Of a stretch of 64,000 nucleotides of DNA, positions 8,285-16,883 are shown piece by piece. Position numbers and translations under genes: made by a program. Location of the stretch: NCBI RefSeq assembly GCF_000968375.1, contig NZ_CP009933.1, positions 5,146,001-5,210,000 of the forward strand, read 5' to 3'. The DNA is from Clostridium scatologenes. GTDB taxonomy: Bacteria > Bacillota > Clostridia > Clostridiales > Clostridiaceae. Numbering within the stretch: position 1 is the first letter of the stretch; each line of letters begins with the position of its first letter. The notes below the pieces were generated by a model. The model did no database searches. It was not told where the DNA came from and was given only the letters and a program-made list of their open reading frames with translations.

Positions 8285-8314
8285 TTGACAACTATTAACT
8301 TAAAAGAATATAAT
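8285..8314 (+). promoter_or_regulatory. Second promoter between the two T-boxes (P2)
   Basis: TTGACA 8285-8290 and TATAAT 8309-8314, 18-base spacing, placed after the terminator of T-box 1 and just before T-box 2. It would give transcripts that meet only the second T-box. Confidence 0.8.
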
Positions 8315-8319
8315 ATACA

Positions 8320-8624
8320 AAAACAGTGATAAGGAAGAGTAAATGGCAAGCTGCTTTAAGAGAGAAGAACTCATTGGCTGAAAAGTTCTTTAGGTAAGAG
8401 ACATTGAAAACCACCTTTGAGTTGAATACTGAAATTATAGTAAGTATATCCGTTACCTGCGTTAAAGGATTTTGAGATAACAGTAAATATGCAAAAGGAA
8501 AATTTAAATTTTTTTAATTGCATAGATTTGGTAATCTTTGCCTAAATAAGGCTTGGATACTGTTGAAGTTGGGTGGAACCGCGAAATAACACTCGTCCCA
8601 TATTTATGAGACGAGTGTTTTTAT
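8320..8624 (+). promoter_or_regulatory. T-box riboswitch 2 upstream of thrS (specifier ACC, Thr)
   Basis: Second T-box unit, clearly homologous to the first. Specifier ACC at 8410-8412 in the same TTGAAA-ACC-ACC context, antiterminator TGGGTGGAACCGCG (8570-8583), and a stronger terminator than unit 1: 10-bp perfect arms 8588-8597 and 8610-8619 followed by T. It ends 48 bases before thrS. Confidence 0.95.
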
Positions 8625-8672
8625 ATTGTAAATAATTATAATTTAAATAAAAAAGATTAGGAGGAAAATATT

Positions 8673-10589
8673 ATGGTAAAAATCACTTTAAAAGATGGAA
8701 GTTTAATTGAGGTAGAAAAAGGAACAAAAGTAGCTGATGTAGTTGCTAAATTGAGCAAATCTCTAGCAAAAAAGGCTCTAGGAGCTAGAATAGATGGTGA
8801 AAGAGCAGAATTAATGGCAGAAATTAATGATGATTGCAAACTTGAAATACTAACTTTTGATGATGAAGATGGAAAATGGATATTAAGACATACAGGTTCA
8901 CATATACTTGCTCAAGCTGTAAAGAAAGTATATCCAGAAGTTAAATTAGCTATAGGACCAGCAATAGATACAGGATTCTATTATGACTTTGATGCAGAAT
9001 TTTCTTTTACTCCAGAAATGCTTGAAAAAATAGAAGCAGAAATGAACAAAGTAATTAAAGAAGATTTAAAACTTGAAAGATTTGAACTACCAAGAGAAGA
9101 AGCTATAAAATTAATGCAAGAAAAGAAAGAATGTTATAAAGTTGAATTAATAAAAGATTTACCAGAAGATTCAGTAATATCTTTCTACAAACAAGGAGAT
9201 TTTGTAGACTTGTGTGCAGGTCCTCATGTAGTATCAACAGGAAAGGTTAAAGCTGTAAAATTACTTTCTATTGCAGGTGCTTATTGGAAAGGCGACGAAA
9301 AGAACAAGATGCTTCAAAGAATTTATGGAACTGCTTTTGAGAAAAAAGCTGATCTTGATGCATATTTAAATATGTTAGAAGAAGCGAAGAAAAGAGATCA
9401 TAGAAAGCTAGGGAAAGAATTAGATTTATTTAGTATGCATGAAGAAGGACCAGGATTTCCATTCTTCCATCCTAAGGGAATGGTAGTAAGAAATACTCTT
9501 CAAAATTTCTGGAGAGAAATGCATACAGCTGCAGGGTATGATGAAATAATGACTCCTGTAATTTTAAATGAAAAATTATGGAGACAATCAGGACACTGGG
9601 ATCATTATAAAGAAAATATGTATTTTACTAAAATTGACAATGAAGATTATGCTATAAAACCAATGAACTGTCCTGGATCAATATTAGTTTATAAAAATAC
9701 AATACACTCATATAGAGAATTACCTTTAAGATATGCTGAAATGGGTCTAGCACACAGACATGAAAAATCAGGTGCATTACACGGACTTATGAGAGTTAGA
9801 TGCTTTACACAAGATGATGCTCACTTATTCTTAGCAAAAGATAATATTACAGATGAAATAGTAAATGTTATAAGATTAATAGATGATTTCTATAAAGTAT
9901 TTGGATTTGAATATTTTGTAGAACTTTCAACAAGACCAGAAGATTCTATGGGTAGTGATGAAGATTGGGAAGCAGCTACTAATGGATTAAGAGATGCATT
10001 AGATGCTATAGGTCTTAAGTATAAGATTAATGAAGGAGACGGAGCATTTTATGGCCCTAAGATAGATTTCCACTTAAAAGATTGTATAGGTAGAACTTGG
10101 CAGTGTGGAACTGTACAACTTGACTTCCAGATGCCAGAAAGATTTGACTTAACTTATATAGGTGCTGATGGAGAAAAACACAGACCAGTTATGGTTCACA
10201 GGGTTGTATTTGGTTCTATAGAAAGATTTATAGGAATATTAATAGAGCATTATGCAGGAGCATTCCCAGCTTGGCTTGCACCAGTACAAGTTAAAATAAT
10301 GAATATTACAGATGATCAAATTGATTATGTAAATAAAGTTGCTCAAGAATTAAAGAAGAATAAATTAAGAGTAGAAGTAGATTTGAGAAATGAAAAAATT
10401 GGATACAAGATAAGAGAAGCTCAACTTCAAAAAGTTCCATACATGCTTGTATTAGGTGATAAAGAGATGAAAGAAAATACAGTAGCTGTAAGAAGTAGAA
10501 AACTTGGAGATTTAGGAGCTATGGCTTTAGATCAATTTGTAGAAAAGATTAAAGGTGAAATTGACAGAAAAGAAAGTTCAGTAGATTAG
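8673..10589 (+). CDS. thrS: Threonine-tRNA ligase
   Basis: A 638-residue class II synthetase that charges tRNA-Thr, of the usual bacterial length. Residues 1-62 form the TGS domain, then the HxxxH-containing editing domain (TGSHILAQAV near residue 72, with CAGPHV further on). The catalytic core has MNCPGSILVYK (zinc-ligand cysteine), GLAHRHEKSGALHGLMRVR (motif 2) and HRVVFGSIERFIGILIEH (motif 3). The C-terminal anticodon-binding domain contains PVQVKIMNI and VDLRNEKIGYKIREAQ. TAGGAGG ahead of ATG 8673 is a strong ribosome binding site. Expression is set by the two T-box units upstream. After the stop codon the infC promoter follows within 11 bases, so thrS appears to be a single-gene unit. 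Confidence 0.98.
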   Translation: MVKITLKDGSLIEVEKGTKVADVVAKLSKSLAKKALGARIDGERAELMAEINDDCKLEILTFDDEDGKWILRHTGSHILAQAVKKVYPEVKLAIGPAIDTGFYYDFDAEFSFTPEMLEKIEAEMNKVIKEDLKLERFELPREEAIKLMQEKKECYKVELIKDLPEDSVISFYKQGDFVDLCAGPHVVSTGKVKAVKLLSIAGAYWKGDEKNKMLQRIYGTAFEKKADLDAYLNMLEEAKKRDHRKLGKELDLFSMHEEGPGFPFFHPKGMVVRNTLQNFWREMHTAAGYDEIMTPVILNEKLWRQSGHWDHYKENMYFTKIDNEDYAIKPMNCPGSILVYKNTIHSYRELPLRYAEMGLAHRHEKSGALHGLMRVRCFTQDDAHLFLAKDNITDEIVNVIRLIDDFYKVFGFEYFVELSTRPEDSMGSDEDWEAATNGLRDALDAIGLKYKINEGDGAFYGPKIDFHLKDCIGRTWQCGTVQLDFQMPERFDLTYIGADGEKHRPVMVHRVVFGSIERFIGILIEHYAGAFPAWLAPVQVKIMNITDDQIDYVNKVAQELKKNKLRVEVDLRNEKIGYKIREAQLQKVPYMLVLGDKEMKENTVAVRSRKLGDLGAMALDQFVEKIKGEIDRKESSVD

Positions 10590-10599
10590 TATAAAAGTG

Positions 10600-10628
10600 T
10601 TGACAAATTAAGAGTAGTATAGTAAAAT
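10600..10628 (+). promoter_or_regulatory. Promoter of the infC-rpmI-rplT operon
   Basis: TTGACA 10600-10605 and TAAAAT 10623-10628, 17-base spacing, starting 11 bases after the thrS stop codon. Confidence 0.8.
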
Positions 10629-10635
10629 ACTCTTT

Positions 10636-10738
10636 GTTAAGAAGAAACAGCCGTTTCTCACCTTACAGCAAAGCTAGTGAGGTTACTGCAATTTTTATTT
10701 AGATTGTATTTTCAGGACGGCTTAAGCCGTCCTTTTTT
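10636..10738 (+). promoter_or_regulatory. L20-type ribosomal protein leader with terminator
   Basis: An untranslated leader between promoter and infC. It ends in an intrinsic terminator with a perfect stem (GGACGGCTT with AAGCCGTCC, 10715-10732) and six T. Upstream, a small hairpin GAAAC/GTTTC (10644-10657) presents the loop AGCC, complementary to GGCT at 10719-10722 inside the terminator stem, so a pseudoknot could compete with termination. In Bacillus the corresponding leader is bound by L20, which represses its own operon. The match to that family is by context and architecture, not by a model search. Confidence 0.65.
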
Positions 10739-10784
10739 ATATGTTAGAAAACATAAGCATAAAACCACCTGGGAGGTGAAAACT

Positions 10785-11297
10785 ATTAATAAAGATTTTC
10801 TTATGAATGAGGAAATAAAAAACAAAGAATTAAGAGTTATTGGAGATGATGGTTCTCAGCTTGGAGTTATCTCATCAAGAGATGCACTTAAAATGGCTGA
10901 AGAAAAAGAACTGGATTTAGTTATGATATCTCCAAATGCTAATCCACCAGTTTGCAAAATAATGGATTTTGGAAAGTTTATTTATGAGCAGGCTAAAAAG
11001 GATAAAGATGCTAGGAAAAAACAAAAAGTTGTAACTCTTAAAGAAGTTAGACTTAGTCCAACTATAGAAGAACATGATATTTCTATCAAAGCAAACAATG
11101 GACGAAAGTTCTTGGTTGCAGGTGACAAAGTAAAAGTCACTGTTAGATTTAGAGGTAGAGAAGCAGATTATTCGTTTATAGGTAGAAAAATATTAGATGC
11201 TTTTTATTCTAAACTTGAGGATGTTTGTGTAATAGAAAAACAAGCCAAGTTAGAAGGAAGAAACATGATAATGATTTTAGCACCTAAGAAAGCATAA
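10785..11297 (+). CDS. infC: Translation initiation factor IF-3 (ATT start)
   Basis: IF-3 (170 residues from the start chosen) binds the 30S subunit, blocks premature 50S joining and checks start codon selection. The N-domain begins INKDFLMNEEIKNKELRVIGDDGSQLGV, the linker is lysine-rich (YEQAKKDKDARKKQK) and the C-domain contains KEVRLSPTIEEHDISIKANNGRKFL. The open frame reaches back to 10677, but those codons lie in the leader terminator. GGAGGTG at 10772-10778 is 6 bases before ATT 10785, and the conserved protein begins there. An ATT start is the known autoregulatory device of infC: IF-3 discriminates against it. First gene of infC-rpmI-rplT. Confidence 0.95.
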   Translation: MNKDFLMNEEIKNKELRVIGDDGSQLGVISSRDALKMAEEKELDLVMISPNANPPVCKIMDFGKFIYEQAKKDKDARKKQKVVTLKEVRLSPTIEEHDISIKANNGRKFLVAGDKVKVTVRFRGREADYSFIGRKILDAFYSKLEDVCVIEKQAKLEGRNMIMILAPKKA

Positions 11298-11316
11298 TTG
11301 AGAGGAGGAATTTATT

Positions 11317-11514
11317 ATGCCAAAAATGAAAACTAAAAGAAGTGCAGCAAAGAGATTTAAAGTTACAGGAACAGGTAAACTTAAAAGGGCTAAAGCTTTC
11401 AAGAGCCATATATTAACAAAGAAGAGTGCAAAAACTAAGAGAAATCTTAGAAAAGCAGGCTATGTTTCAGTAACTCAAGAAAAAACAATGAAACAATTAA
11501 TGCCTTATGTATAA
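11317..11514 (+). CDS. rpmI: 50S ribosomal protein L35
   Basis: A 65-residue, very basic protein with the L35 signature MPKMKTKRSAAKRFKVTGTG and a C-terminal LRKAGYVS region. It is a structural protein of the large subunit. It lies 19 bases after infC with its own GAGGAGG site, and 27 bases before rplT. Confidence 0.98.
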   Translation: MPKMKTKRSAAKRFKVTGTGKLKRAKAFKSHILTKKSAKTKRNLRKAGYVSVTQEKTMKQLMPYV

Positions 11515-11541
11515 TAGATGGTTCGAAGGAGGGTTTTTTAA

Positions 11542-11901
11542 ATGGCAAGAGTAAAAAGAGCAGTAAATGCTCGTAAATATCATAAAAAAATATTAAAGCT
11601 TGCAAAAGGCTACTATGGTGGTAAAAGCAAGTTATTTAAAACTGCTAATGAAACAGTTATAAGAGCATTAAGAAATGCTTATGTAGGAAGAAAGTTAAAG
11701 AAAAGAGATTTCAGAAAGCTTTGGATAGCTAGAATAAATGCTGCTACAAGAATAAATGGACTTTCATATTCAAGATTTATGAATGGAATGAAGCTTGCAG
11801 GCATCAACATCAACAGAAAGATGCTTTCAGAAATAGCTATAAATGATCCAAAGTCATTTGCTGAATTAGTTGAGATAGCTAAGAAACAAATAAACGCTTA
11901 A
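11542..11901 (+). CDS. rplT: 50S ribosomal protein L20
   Basis: A 119-residue protein with the L20 pattern MARVKRAVNARKYHKKILKLAKGYYG, RDFRKLWIARINAATR and NGLSYSRFMNGM. It is an early assembly protein of the 50S subunit and, in Bacillus, the repressor that acts on the leader of this operon. Last gene of the operon, followed by a terminator. Confidence 0.98.
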   Translation: MARVKRAVNARKYHKKILKLAKGYYGGKSKLFKTANETVIRALRNAYVGRKLKKRDFRKLWIARINAATRINGLSYSRFMNGMKLAGININRKMLSEIAINDPKSFAELVEIAKKQINA

Positions 11902-11916
11902 TTTAATATTTACATA

Positions 11917-11947
11917 AAAAATACAGCTAAATGCTGTATTTTTTTAA
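11917..11947 (+). terminator. Terminator after rplT
   Basis: An 11-bp stem AAAAATACAGC (11917-11927) with its complement (11933-11943), loop TAAAT, T-run. Confidence 0.92.
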
Positions 11948-12032
11948 GTTAAATAGAAAGTATATTCATATAAAAATTAATTAAGTGCAAATATACATGC
12001 TTGGATTTATAATTTTGTAAAGGTTGAGTGTT

Positions 12033-12815
12033 ATGGAAGTAATTATAAGTAAAGATAATTCATTAATAAAGGAAACAAAAAAGCTAAAGGAAAAAAAATA
12101 TAGGACTAAGAATAATCAGTTTCTAATTGAAGGATTTAGATTTGTTGAGGAAGCTTTAAAATCAGAATTTCAAGTACCAATGATTTTTGTAAGTGAGAGT
12201 CATAAAAGCAGGTTCGAAAGTTTTGATATCGAAAGTAAACTTCAAAAGAGTACTAAGGTTTACTGGGTTTCAGAACAAGTATTAAAGCTTTTAAGTGATA
12301 CGGAAACTCCACAAGGTATAACTGCAGTAGTGGATAATAAAGAATTAAATGTGGAAAACAAAGAAGGATTTTATGTACTTGTGGATAAAGTTCAGGATCC
12401 AGGGAATATGGGTACTATTATAAGAACCGCTCATGCATCTAAAGCTCTTGGAGTAATAATTACTAAAGGGACTGTAGATATATATAATGAAAAGACCTTA
12501 AGATCAACTATGGGATCCATATTTCATGTACCTGTAATACAGGATAATGATTTAAATAAAGTAAATTTTCTAAAAGAAAAGGGATTTAATTTAGTTGCTA
12601 GTTCACTTAATACAGATAAGAATTTTTATGATGTGGATTTAAAAGGAAAAAAAATAATAGCTGTTGGCAATGAAGGTAGTGGCATAAGTGATGATATATA
12701 TAATATGGCTGATATAAAGGTGAAGATACCAATGCCAGGAGGAGCAGAGTCTCTCAATGTAGCTGTAGCTGCTGGAGTTATGATGTTTGAAGTTATACGC
12801 CAGAGCCTTATATAG
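12033..12815 (+). CDS. TrmH/SpoU-family RNA methyltransferase
   Basis: A 260-residue SPOUT-class methyltransferase, probably acting on 23S rRNA or tRNA. The N-terminal substrate-binding domain begins with IISKDNSLIKETKKLKEKKYRTKNNQFLIEGFRFVEEAL. The C-terminal knotted SAM-binding domain shows VLVDKVQDPGNMGTIIRTA (motif 1), KIIAVGNEGSGISDDI (motif 2) and IPMPGGAESLNVAVAAGVMMFE (motif 3), with the SLN-VA residues typical of 2'-O-methyltransferases. The frame could start at TTG 12024, but the AAAGG site at 12019-12023 fits ATG 12033. It resembles the YsgA group found next to pheS in Bacillus, in agreement with its place here; the exact target nucleotide is unknown. Confidence 0.88.
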   Translation: MEVIISKDNSLIKETKKLKEKKYRTKNNQFLIEGFRFVEEALKSEFQVPMIFVSESHKSRFESFDIESKLQKSTKVYWVSEQVLKLLSDTETPQGITAVVDNKELNVENKEGFYVLVDKVQDPGNMGTIIRTAHASKALGVIITKGTVDIYNEKTLRSTMGSIFHVPVIQDNDLNKVNFLKEKGFNLVASSLNTDKNFYDVDLKGKKIIAVGNEGSGISDDIYNMADIKVKIPMPGGAESLNVAVAAGVMMFEVIRQSLI

Positions 12816-12835
12816 CAAAAAATTTAAAATTTGTA

Positions 12836-12864
12836 TTGACAATGTAAAGTTATATATGTAAAAT
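12836..12864 (+). promoter_or_regulatory. Promoter of the pheST operon
   Basis: TTGACA 12836-12841 and TAAAAT 12859-12864, 17-base spacing, ahead of the Phe T-box. Confidence 0.78.
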
Positions 12865-12875
12865 AGTAAAATAAG

Positions 12876-13131
12876 TTAACAAATATTAAACTATGATAAA
12901 GAGAGTAGATATATAATTTTTTTAGAGAGAGAAGGTCGGCGGCTGAAAGCCTTCTTAAAAAGTTTATATATTGAAGTTCACTTTAGAGTTCTAATTGTGA
13001 AATTTTAAGTAGCAGTTAGCGGTTAAAACCGATATATTTACAAAGAGGGTATTGTTTTTATAAATATAATAATATCAATTTGGGTGGTAACGCGGATAAT
13101 GTCCGTCCCTTTAATTAGGGACGGATTTTTT
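12876..13131 (+). promoter_or_regulatory. T-box riboswitch upstream of pheS (specifier TTC, Phe)
   Basis: The specifier loop TTGAAG-TTC-ACTTTAGAG places codon TTC at 12977-12979. The antiterminator T-box is TGGGTGGTAACGCGG (13081-13095). The terminator is TCCGTCCCT (13102-13110) with its complement (13117-13125) and TTTTTT. Uncharged tRNA-Phe would allow read-through into pheST. The remaining ~100 bases before pheS hold nothing recognisable. Confidence 0.95.
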
Positions 13132-13235
13132 ATATGCATGAAGTTAAGCTATATATGTTTGAAATTTAGTTTAATTTATATAGCAGCATTTAGCTGGTAT
13201 AAGAATGTATAACAAAATGTGAAAGGAGAAAAAAC

Positions 13236-14255
13236 ATGAAAGAAAAATTAGAACTTATAAAAAATAATGCTTTAGAAAAAATAAAAAATATTTCAAGTAG
13301 CTCTGAATTTGAAAACATAAGAGTAAAATATCTTGGAAAAAAAGGTGAATTAACACAAATACTTAGAGGTATGGGAGCTCTTTCAGCAGAAGAAAGACCT
13401 GCAGTTGGAAAAATAGCAAATGAGGTAAGAGCAGTATTAGAAAATGCCATAGAAGAAGGAATCAATAACATTAAAAACAAAGAAAAGAAGGTAAGACTTC
13501 AAAATGAAGTAATAGATATTTCTATGCCAGGAATAAAACAAAATTTAGGTAGAAGGCACCCATTGGAACAAACTTTAAATGAAATGAAGGATATATTCAT
13601 AACTATGGGATTTACTATAGAAGATGGTCCAGAAGTAGAACTAGATTATTATAACTTTGAAGCATTAAATATACCTAAGAATCATCCAGCAAGAGGTGAA
13701 CAAGATACTTTCTATATAAATGACAACATAGTTTTGAGAACTCAAACATCTCCAATACAAATTAGAACTATGGAAAAAGAAAAACCACCAATAAAAATGA
13801 TATCTCCAGGAAAAGTATATCGTTCAGATGCTGTAGATGCTACTCATTCACCAATATTTTATCAAATGGAAGGCTTAGTAGTAGATAAAGGTGTTACTTT
13901 TGCGGATTTAAAAGGTACTCTTGAATTATTTGCAAAAAAGATGTTTGGAGATAAAGTTAAAACTAAATTTAGACCACATCATTTCCCATTTACAGAACCT
14001 TCAGCAGAAATGGATGCTACTTGCTTTGTATGTGGTGGAGAAGGCTGTAGAGTATGTAAAGGAGAAGGTTGGATTGAACTTTTAGGTTGTGGAATGGTTC
14101 ATCCAGATGTTCTAAGAAATTGTGGTATAGATCCAGAAATCTATAGTGGATTTGCTTTTGGTTTTGGTGTAGATAGAATGGTTATGCTTAAATATGGACT
14201 TGATGATATAAGACAGTTATATGAAAGTGATATGAGATTCTTAAACCAATTTTAA
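13236..14255 (+). CDS. pheS: Phenylalanine-tRNA ligase alpha subunit
   Basis: A 339-residue catalytic alpha subunit of the (alpha-beta)2 enzyme. The N-terminal coiled coil (about residues 1-80) binds tRNA. The class II core has RRHPLEQTLNEMKDIF, then YDTFY-like NHPARGEQDTFYI and LRTQTSPIQIRTM (motif 2), and GCGMVHPDVLRNCGI and GFAFGFGVDRMVMLKYGL (motif 3). A cysteine pair pattern CFVCGGEGCRVCKGEGW in the middle is a small metal-knuckle-like insertion seen in many clostridial PheS proteins. ATG 13236 follows AAAGGAGAAAA. Together with pheT it is controlled by the Phe T-box. Confidence 0.98.
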   Translation: MKEKLELIKNNALEKIKNISSSSEFENIRVKYLGKKGELTQILRGMGALSAEERPAVGKIANEVRAVLENAIEEGINNIKNKEKKVRLQNEVIDISMPGIKQNLGRRHPLEQTLNEMKDIFITMGFTIEDGPEVELDYYNFEALNIPKNHPARGEQDTFYINDNIVLRTQTSPIQIRTMEKEKPPIKMISPGKVYRSDAVDATHSPIFYQMEGLVVDKGVTFADLKGTLELFAKKMFGDKVKTKFRPHHFPFTEPSAEMDATCFVCGGEGCRVCKGEGWIELLGCGMVHPDVLRNCGIDPEIYSGFAFGFGVDRMVMLKYGLDDIRQLYESDMRFLNQF

Positions 14256-14305
14256 TGAAAACAATATGTGAATATAACAAAAATGCTAAAAAGGAGAGAA
14301 TATAA

Positions 14306-16687
14306 ATGAAAGTTCCAGTTAAATGGTTAAAAGATTATGTGGATATAGATATTCCAGCTAAAGAGCTTGGAGATAGACTTACTTTAAGTGGTTCAAAGGT
14401 TGAAGGAATAGAAACTACAGGAGATGAAATCCAAAATGTAGTTACAGGAAAGATAGTAGAAATAGTTAAACATCCAGAAGCTGATAAATTATCTATATGT
14501 CAGGTAGATATAAATAAAGAAGAGTTATTACAAATTGTTACAGCAGCAACTAATATGAAGGAACAGGATGTAATTCCAGTAGCACTTCATGGATCTACAC
14601 TACATGGTGGACTCAAGATAAAAAAAGGCAAACTTAGAGGAGAAGTTTCTAATGGTATGTTCTGCTCAGAAGAAGAGCTTGGAATAGCTGGAGATGAACC
14701 AGTTCATGGTCTTATGATACTTCCGCAAGACACACCATTAGGTAAAGATATAAAAGAAGTTTTAGATATGACAAGTTCTGTAATAGATTTTGAGATAACT
14801 TCAAACAGACCTGATTGTTTAAGTGTTGTAGGAATTGCAAGAGAAACTGCTGCAACTTTAGGTGGCAGAAAGTATAAAATGCCAGAACTAAAATTTGAAG
14901 CTGTATGCAAAGATAATATAAAGGATGAATTAAAAGTAGATATAAAAGATAAGCTTTGCAGAAGATATATGGCAAGAGGCGTTAAAAATATTAAAATTCA
15001 ACCATCACCAGGTTGGATGCAGGATAGATTACTAGAAGCTGGAGTAAGACCAATAAATAATATGGTGGATATCACCAATTTTGTTATGTTAGAGCTTGGT
15101 CAGCCTATGCATGCTTTTGATGCAAGACAGATAACATCTAAAAATATAGTAGTGGAAAGAGCGCTAGATGGAGAAAAGTTTACAACTTTAGATGATGAAG
15201 AAAGAATTTTAGATTCAAATGTACTTAATATAAAAGATGGAGATAGAACTATAGGACTTGCTGGAATAATGGGTGGATTAAATTCAGAAGTCCAAGATGA
15301 TACTACTTCAATAATATTTGAAAGTGCAACTTTTGATGGAACAAATATAAGAATTTCAGCTAACAAATTAGCACTTAGAACAGAAGCATCTTCAAGATTT
15401 GAAAAGGACTTAGATCCAAACTTAGCAGAAATTGCTTTAGATAGAGCTTGTCATCTAGTGCAAGAGTTAGAAGCTGGGGAAGTTATGGAAGGTACCATAG
15501 ACATTTACCCAGAAAAGTTAGAAAGACATACTTTAGAAGTTGATTCTAATTGGATAAATACATTTTTAGGTACAGATATATCAAAAGAAGACATGAAAGA
15601 GTATTTAGATAGATTAGAACTAAACACAGAAGTTAAAGAAGATAATTTAGTTATAGATGTACCAACATTTAGATCAGATATAAATATAAGAGAAGATGTA
15701 GCAGAAGAAGTAGCAAGAATATATGGATATAGCAATGTCCCAACCACTATAATAAAAAGTGTTAATGCAAGAGGTGGAAAGAGCGTAAAACAAAAATTAG
15801 ATGATAAGTTAGTAGAAACTTTAATGTGCAGTGGACTTAATCAATCTATAAGTTATTCTTTTGTAAGTCCTAAGGTTTTTGATAAAATTCTTTTACCTGA
15901 AGATAGTGATTTAAGAAAAGTTGTATCTGTAAGGAATCCACTAGGTGAAGATTACAGCATAATGAGAACAACAACTGTACCTTCCATGATGGAAGCACTA
16001 GGAAGAAATTATTCAAGAAATAACCCATATGTAAGAATTTTTGAAATGGGTAAGGTATATATTCCAAATGAAGATGAAAACAAACTTCCAGAAGAGAGAA
16101 ATATTCTTACTTTAGGATTATATGGTGATGCAGATTATTTCCATGTAAAAGGAGTAGTTGAAAACATACTTGAAAATTTAGGAATTGATAAGTTTTCTTT
16201 TAAAAGAGAAAGTGAAAATCCTAGTTTCCATCCAGGAAAAACAGCATCACTTTATATAAAGAAGGATTTAGTAGGTATTTTAGGAGAAATCCATCCTGAT
16301 GTAGCAGAAAACTATGGTGTTGATGAAAGATGTTATATTGCAGAATTAAATATAGATGTATTATATAAATATGCAAATATGGATAAGAAGTATAAGGCAA
16401 TCCCTAAGTTCCCTGCAGTAACAAGGGATATGGCTATATTGGTAGATGATAGTATACTTGTGCAAGATATTGAAGAAATAATGAATAAGCAGGGTGGACA
16501 TTTATTAGAAAGTATAAAATTATTTGATGTATATAAAGGAGAGCAAATACCAGAAGGTAAGAAGAGTATAGCTTATTCACTTATATACAGAGAAGAGAAT
16601 AAAACTTTAACAGATAATGAAGTAAATAAAGTTCATGATAAAATAGTTAGAACATTGGAAAATAGGCTTGGAGCACAACTTAGGTAG
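14306..16687 (+). CDS. pheT: Phenylalanine-tRNA ligase beta subunit
   Basis: A 793-residue beta subunit of normal length. It carries the EMAP-type tRNA-binding domain (about residues 40-150), the B3/B4 editing domain (about 210-390, with RPINNMVDITNFVMLELGQPMHAFD), the B5 domain (about 400-475), an inactive synthetase core with EEVARIYGYSNVP, and the C-terminal FDX-ACB anticodon domain (from about 700, KFPAVTRDMAILVDDSI). It is 50 bases after pheS with its own AAGGAGAG site. The only other B3/B4 domain in the window is the stand-alone gene at 4528. Confidence 0.98.
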   Translation: MKVPVKWLKDYVDIDIPAKELGDRLTLSGSKVEGIETTGDEIQNVVTGKIVEIVKHPEADKLSICQVDINKEELLQIVTAATNMKEQDVIPVALHGSTLHGGLKIKKGKLRGEVSNGMFCSEEELGIAGDEPVHGLMILPQDTPLGKDIKEVLDMTSSVIDFEITSNRPDCLSVVGIARETAATLGGRKYKMPELKFEAVCKDNIKDELKVDIKDKLCRRYMARGVKNIKIQPSPGWMQDRLLEAGVRPINNMVDITNFVMLELGQPMHAFDARQITSKNIVVERALDGEKFTTLDDEERILDSNVLNIKDGDRTIGLAGIMGGLNSEVQDDTTSIIFESATFDGTNIRISANKLALRTEASSRFEKDLDPNLAEIALDRACHLVQELEAGEVMEGTIDIYPEKLERHTLEVDSNWINTFLGTDISKEDMKEYLDRLELNTEVKEDNLVIDVPTFRSDINIREDVAEEVARIYGYSNVPTTIIKSVNARGGKSVKQKLDDKLVETLMCSGLNQSISYSFVSPKVFDKILLPEDSDLRKVVSVRNPLGEDYSIMRTTTVPSMMEALGRNYSRNNPYVRIFEMGKVYIPNEDENKLPEERNILTLGLYGDADYFHVKGVVENILENLGIDKFSFKRESENPSFHPGKTASLYIKKDLVGILGEIHPDVAENYGVDERCYIAELNIDVLYKYANMDKKYKAIPKFPAVTRDMAILVDDSILVQDIEEIMNKQGGHLLESIKLFDVYKGEQIPEGKKSIAYSLIYREENKTLTDNEVNKVHDKIVRTLENRLGAQLR

Positions 16688-16700
16688 TGTATAAGTAAAC

Positions 16701-16745
16701 ATAAGGCTTTGTGTAAATTTAATTTTATACAAAGCTTTATATATA
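16701..16745 (+). terminator. Terminator after pheT
   Basis: An imperfect 17-bp stem (16701-16717 with about 16723-16740, several G-T pairs) centred on GGCTTTGT/ACAAAGC. The T-tail is weak and interrupted by A. Confidence 0.55.
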
Positions 16746-16747
16746 CA

Positions 16748-16776
16748 TTGAAGTTTTATTCAAAATGCTGTAAAAT
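16748..16776 (+). promoter_or_regulatory. Probable promoter of zapA
   Basis: TTGAAG 16748-16753 and TAAAAT 16771-16776 with 17-base spacing, about 108 bases before the gene. Confidence 0.5.
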
Positions 16777-16883
16777 TTAGGTAATGATGTTATTCAAATA
16801 ATAGGTTTAATATATCCAAGTTTTATGATAGAATAAGGTTATATAAAACTGTAATAAATAGAGTTATCTAAGAGGGTGTTTAC

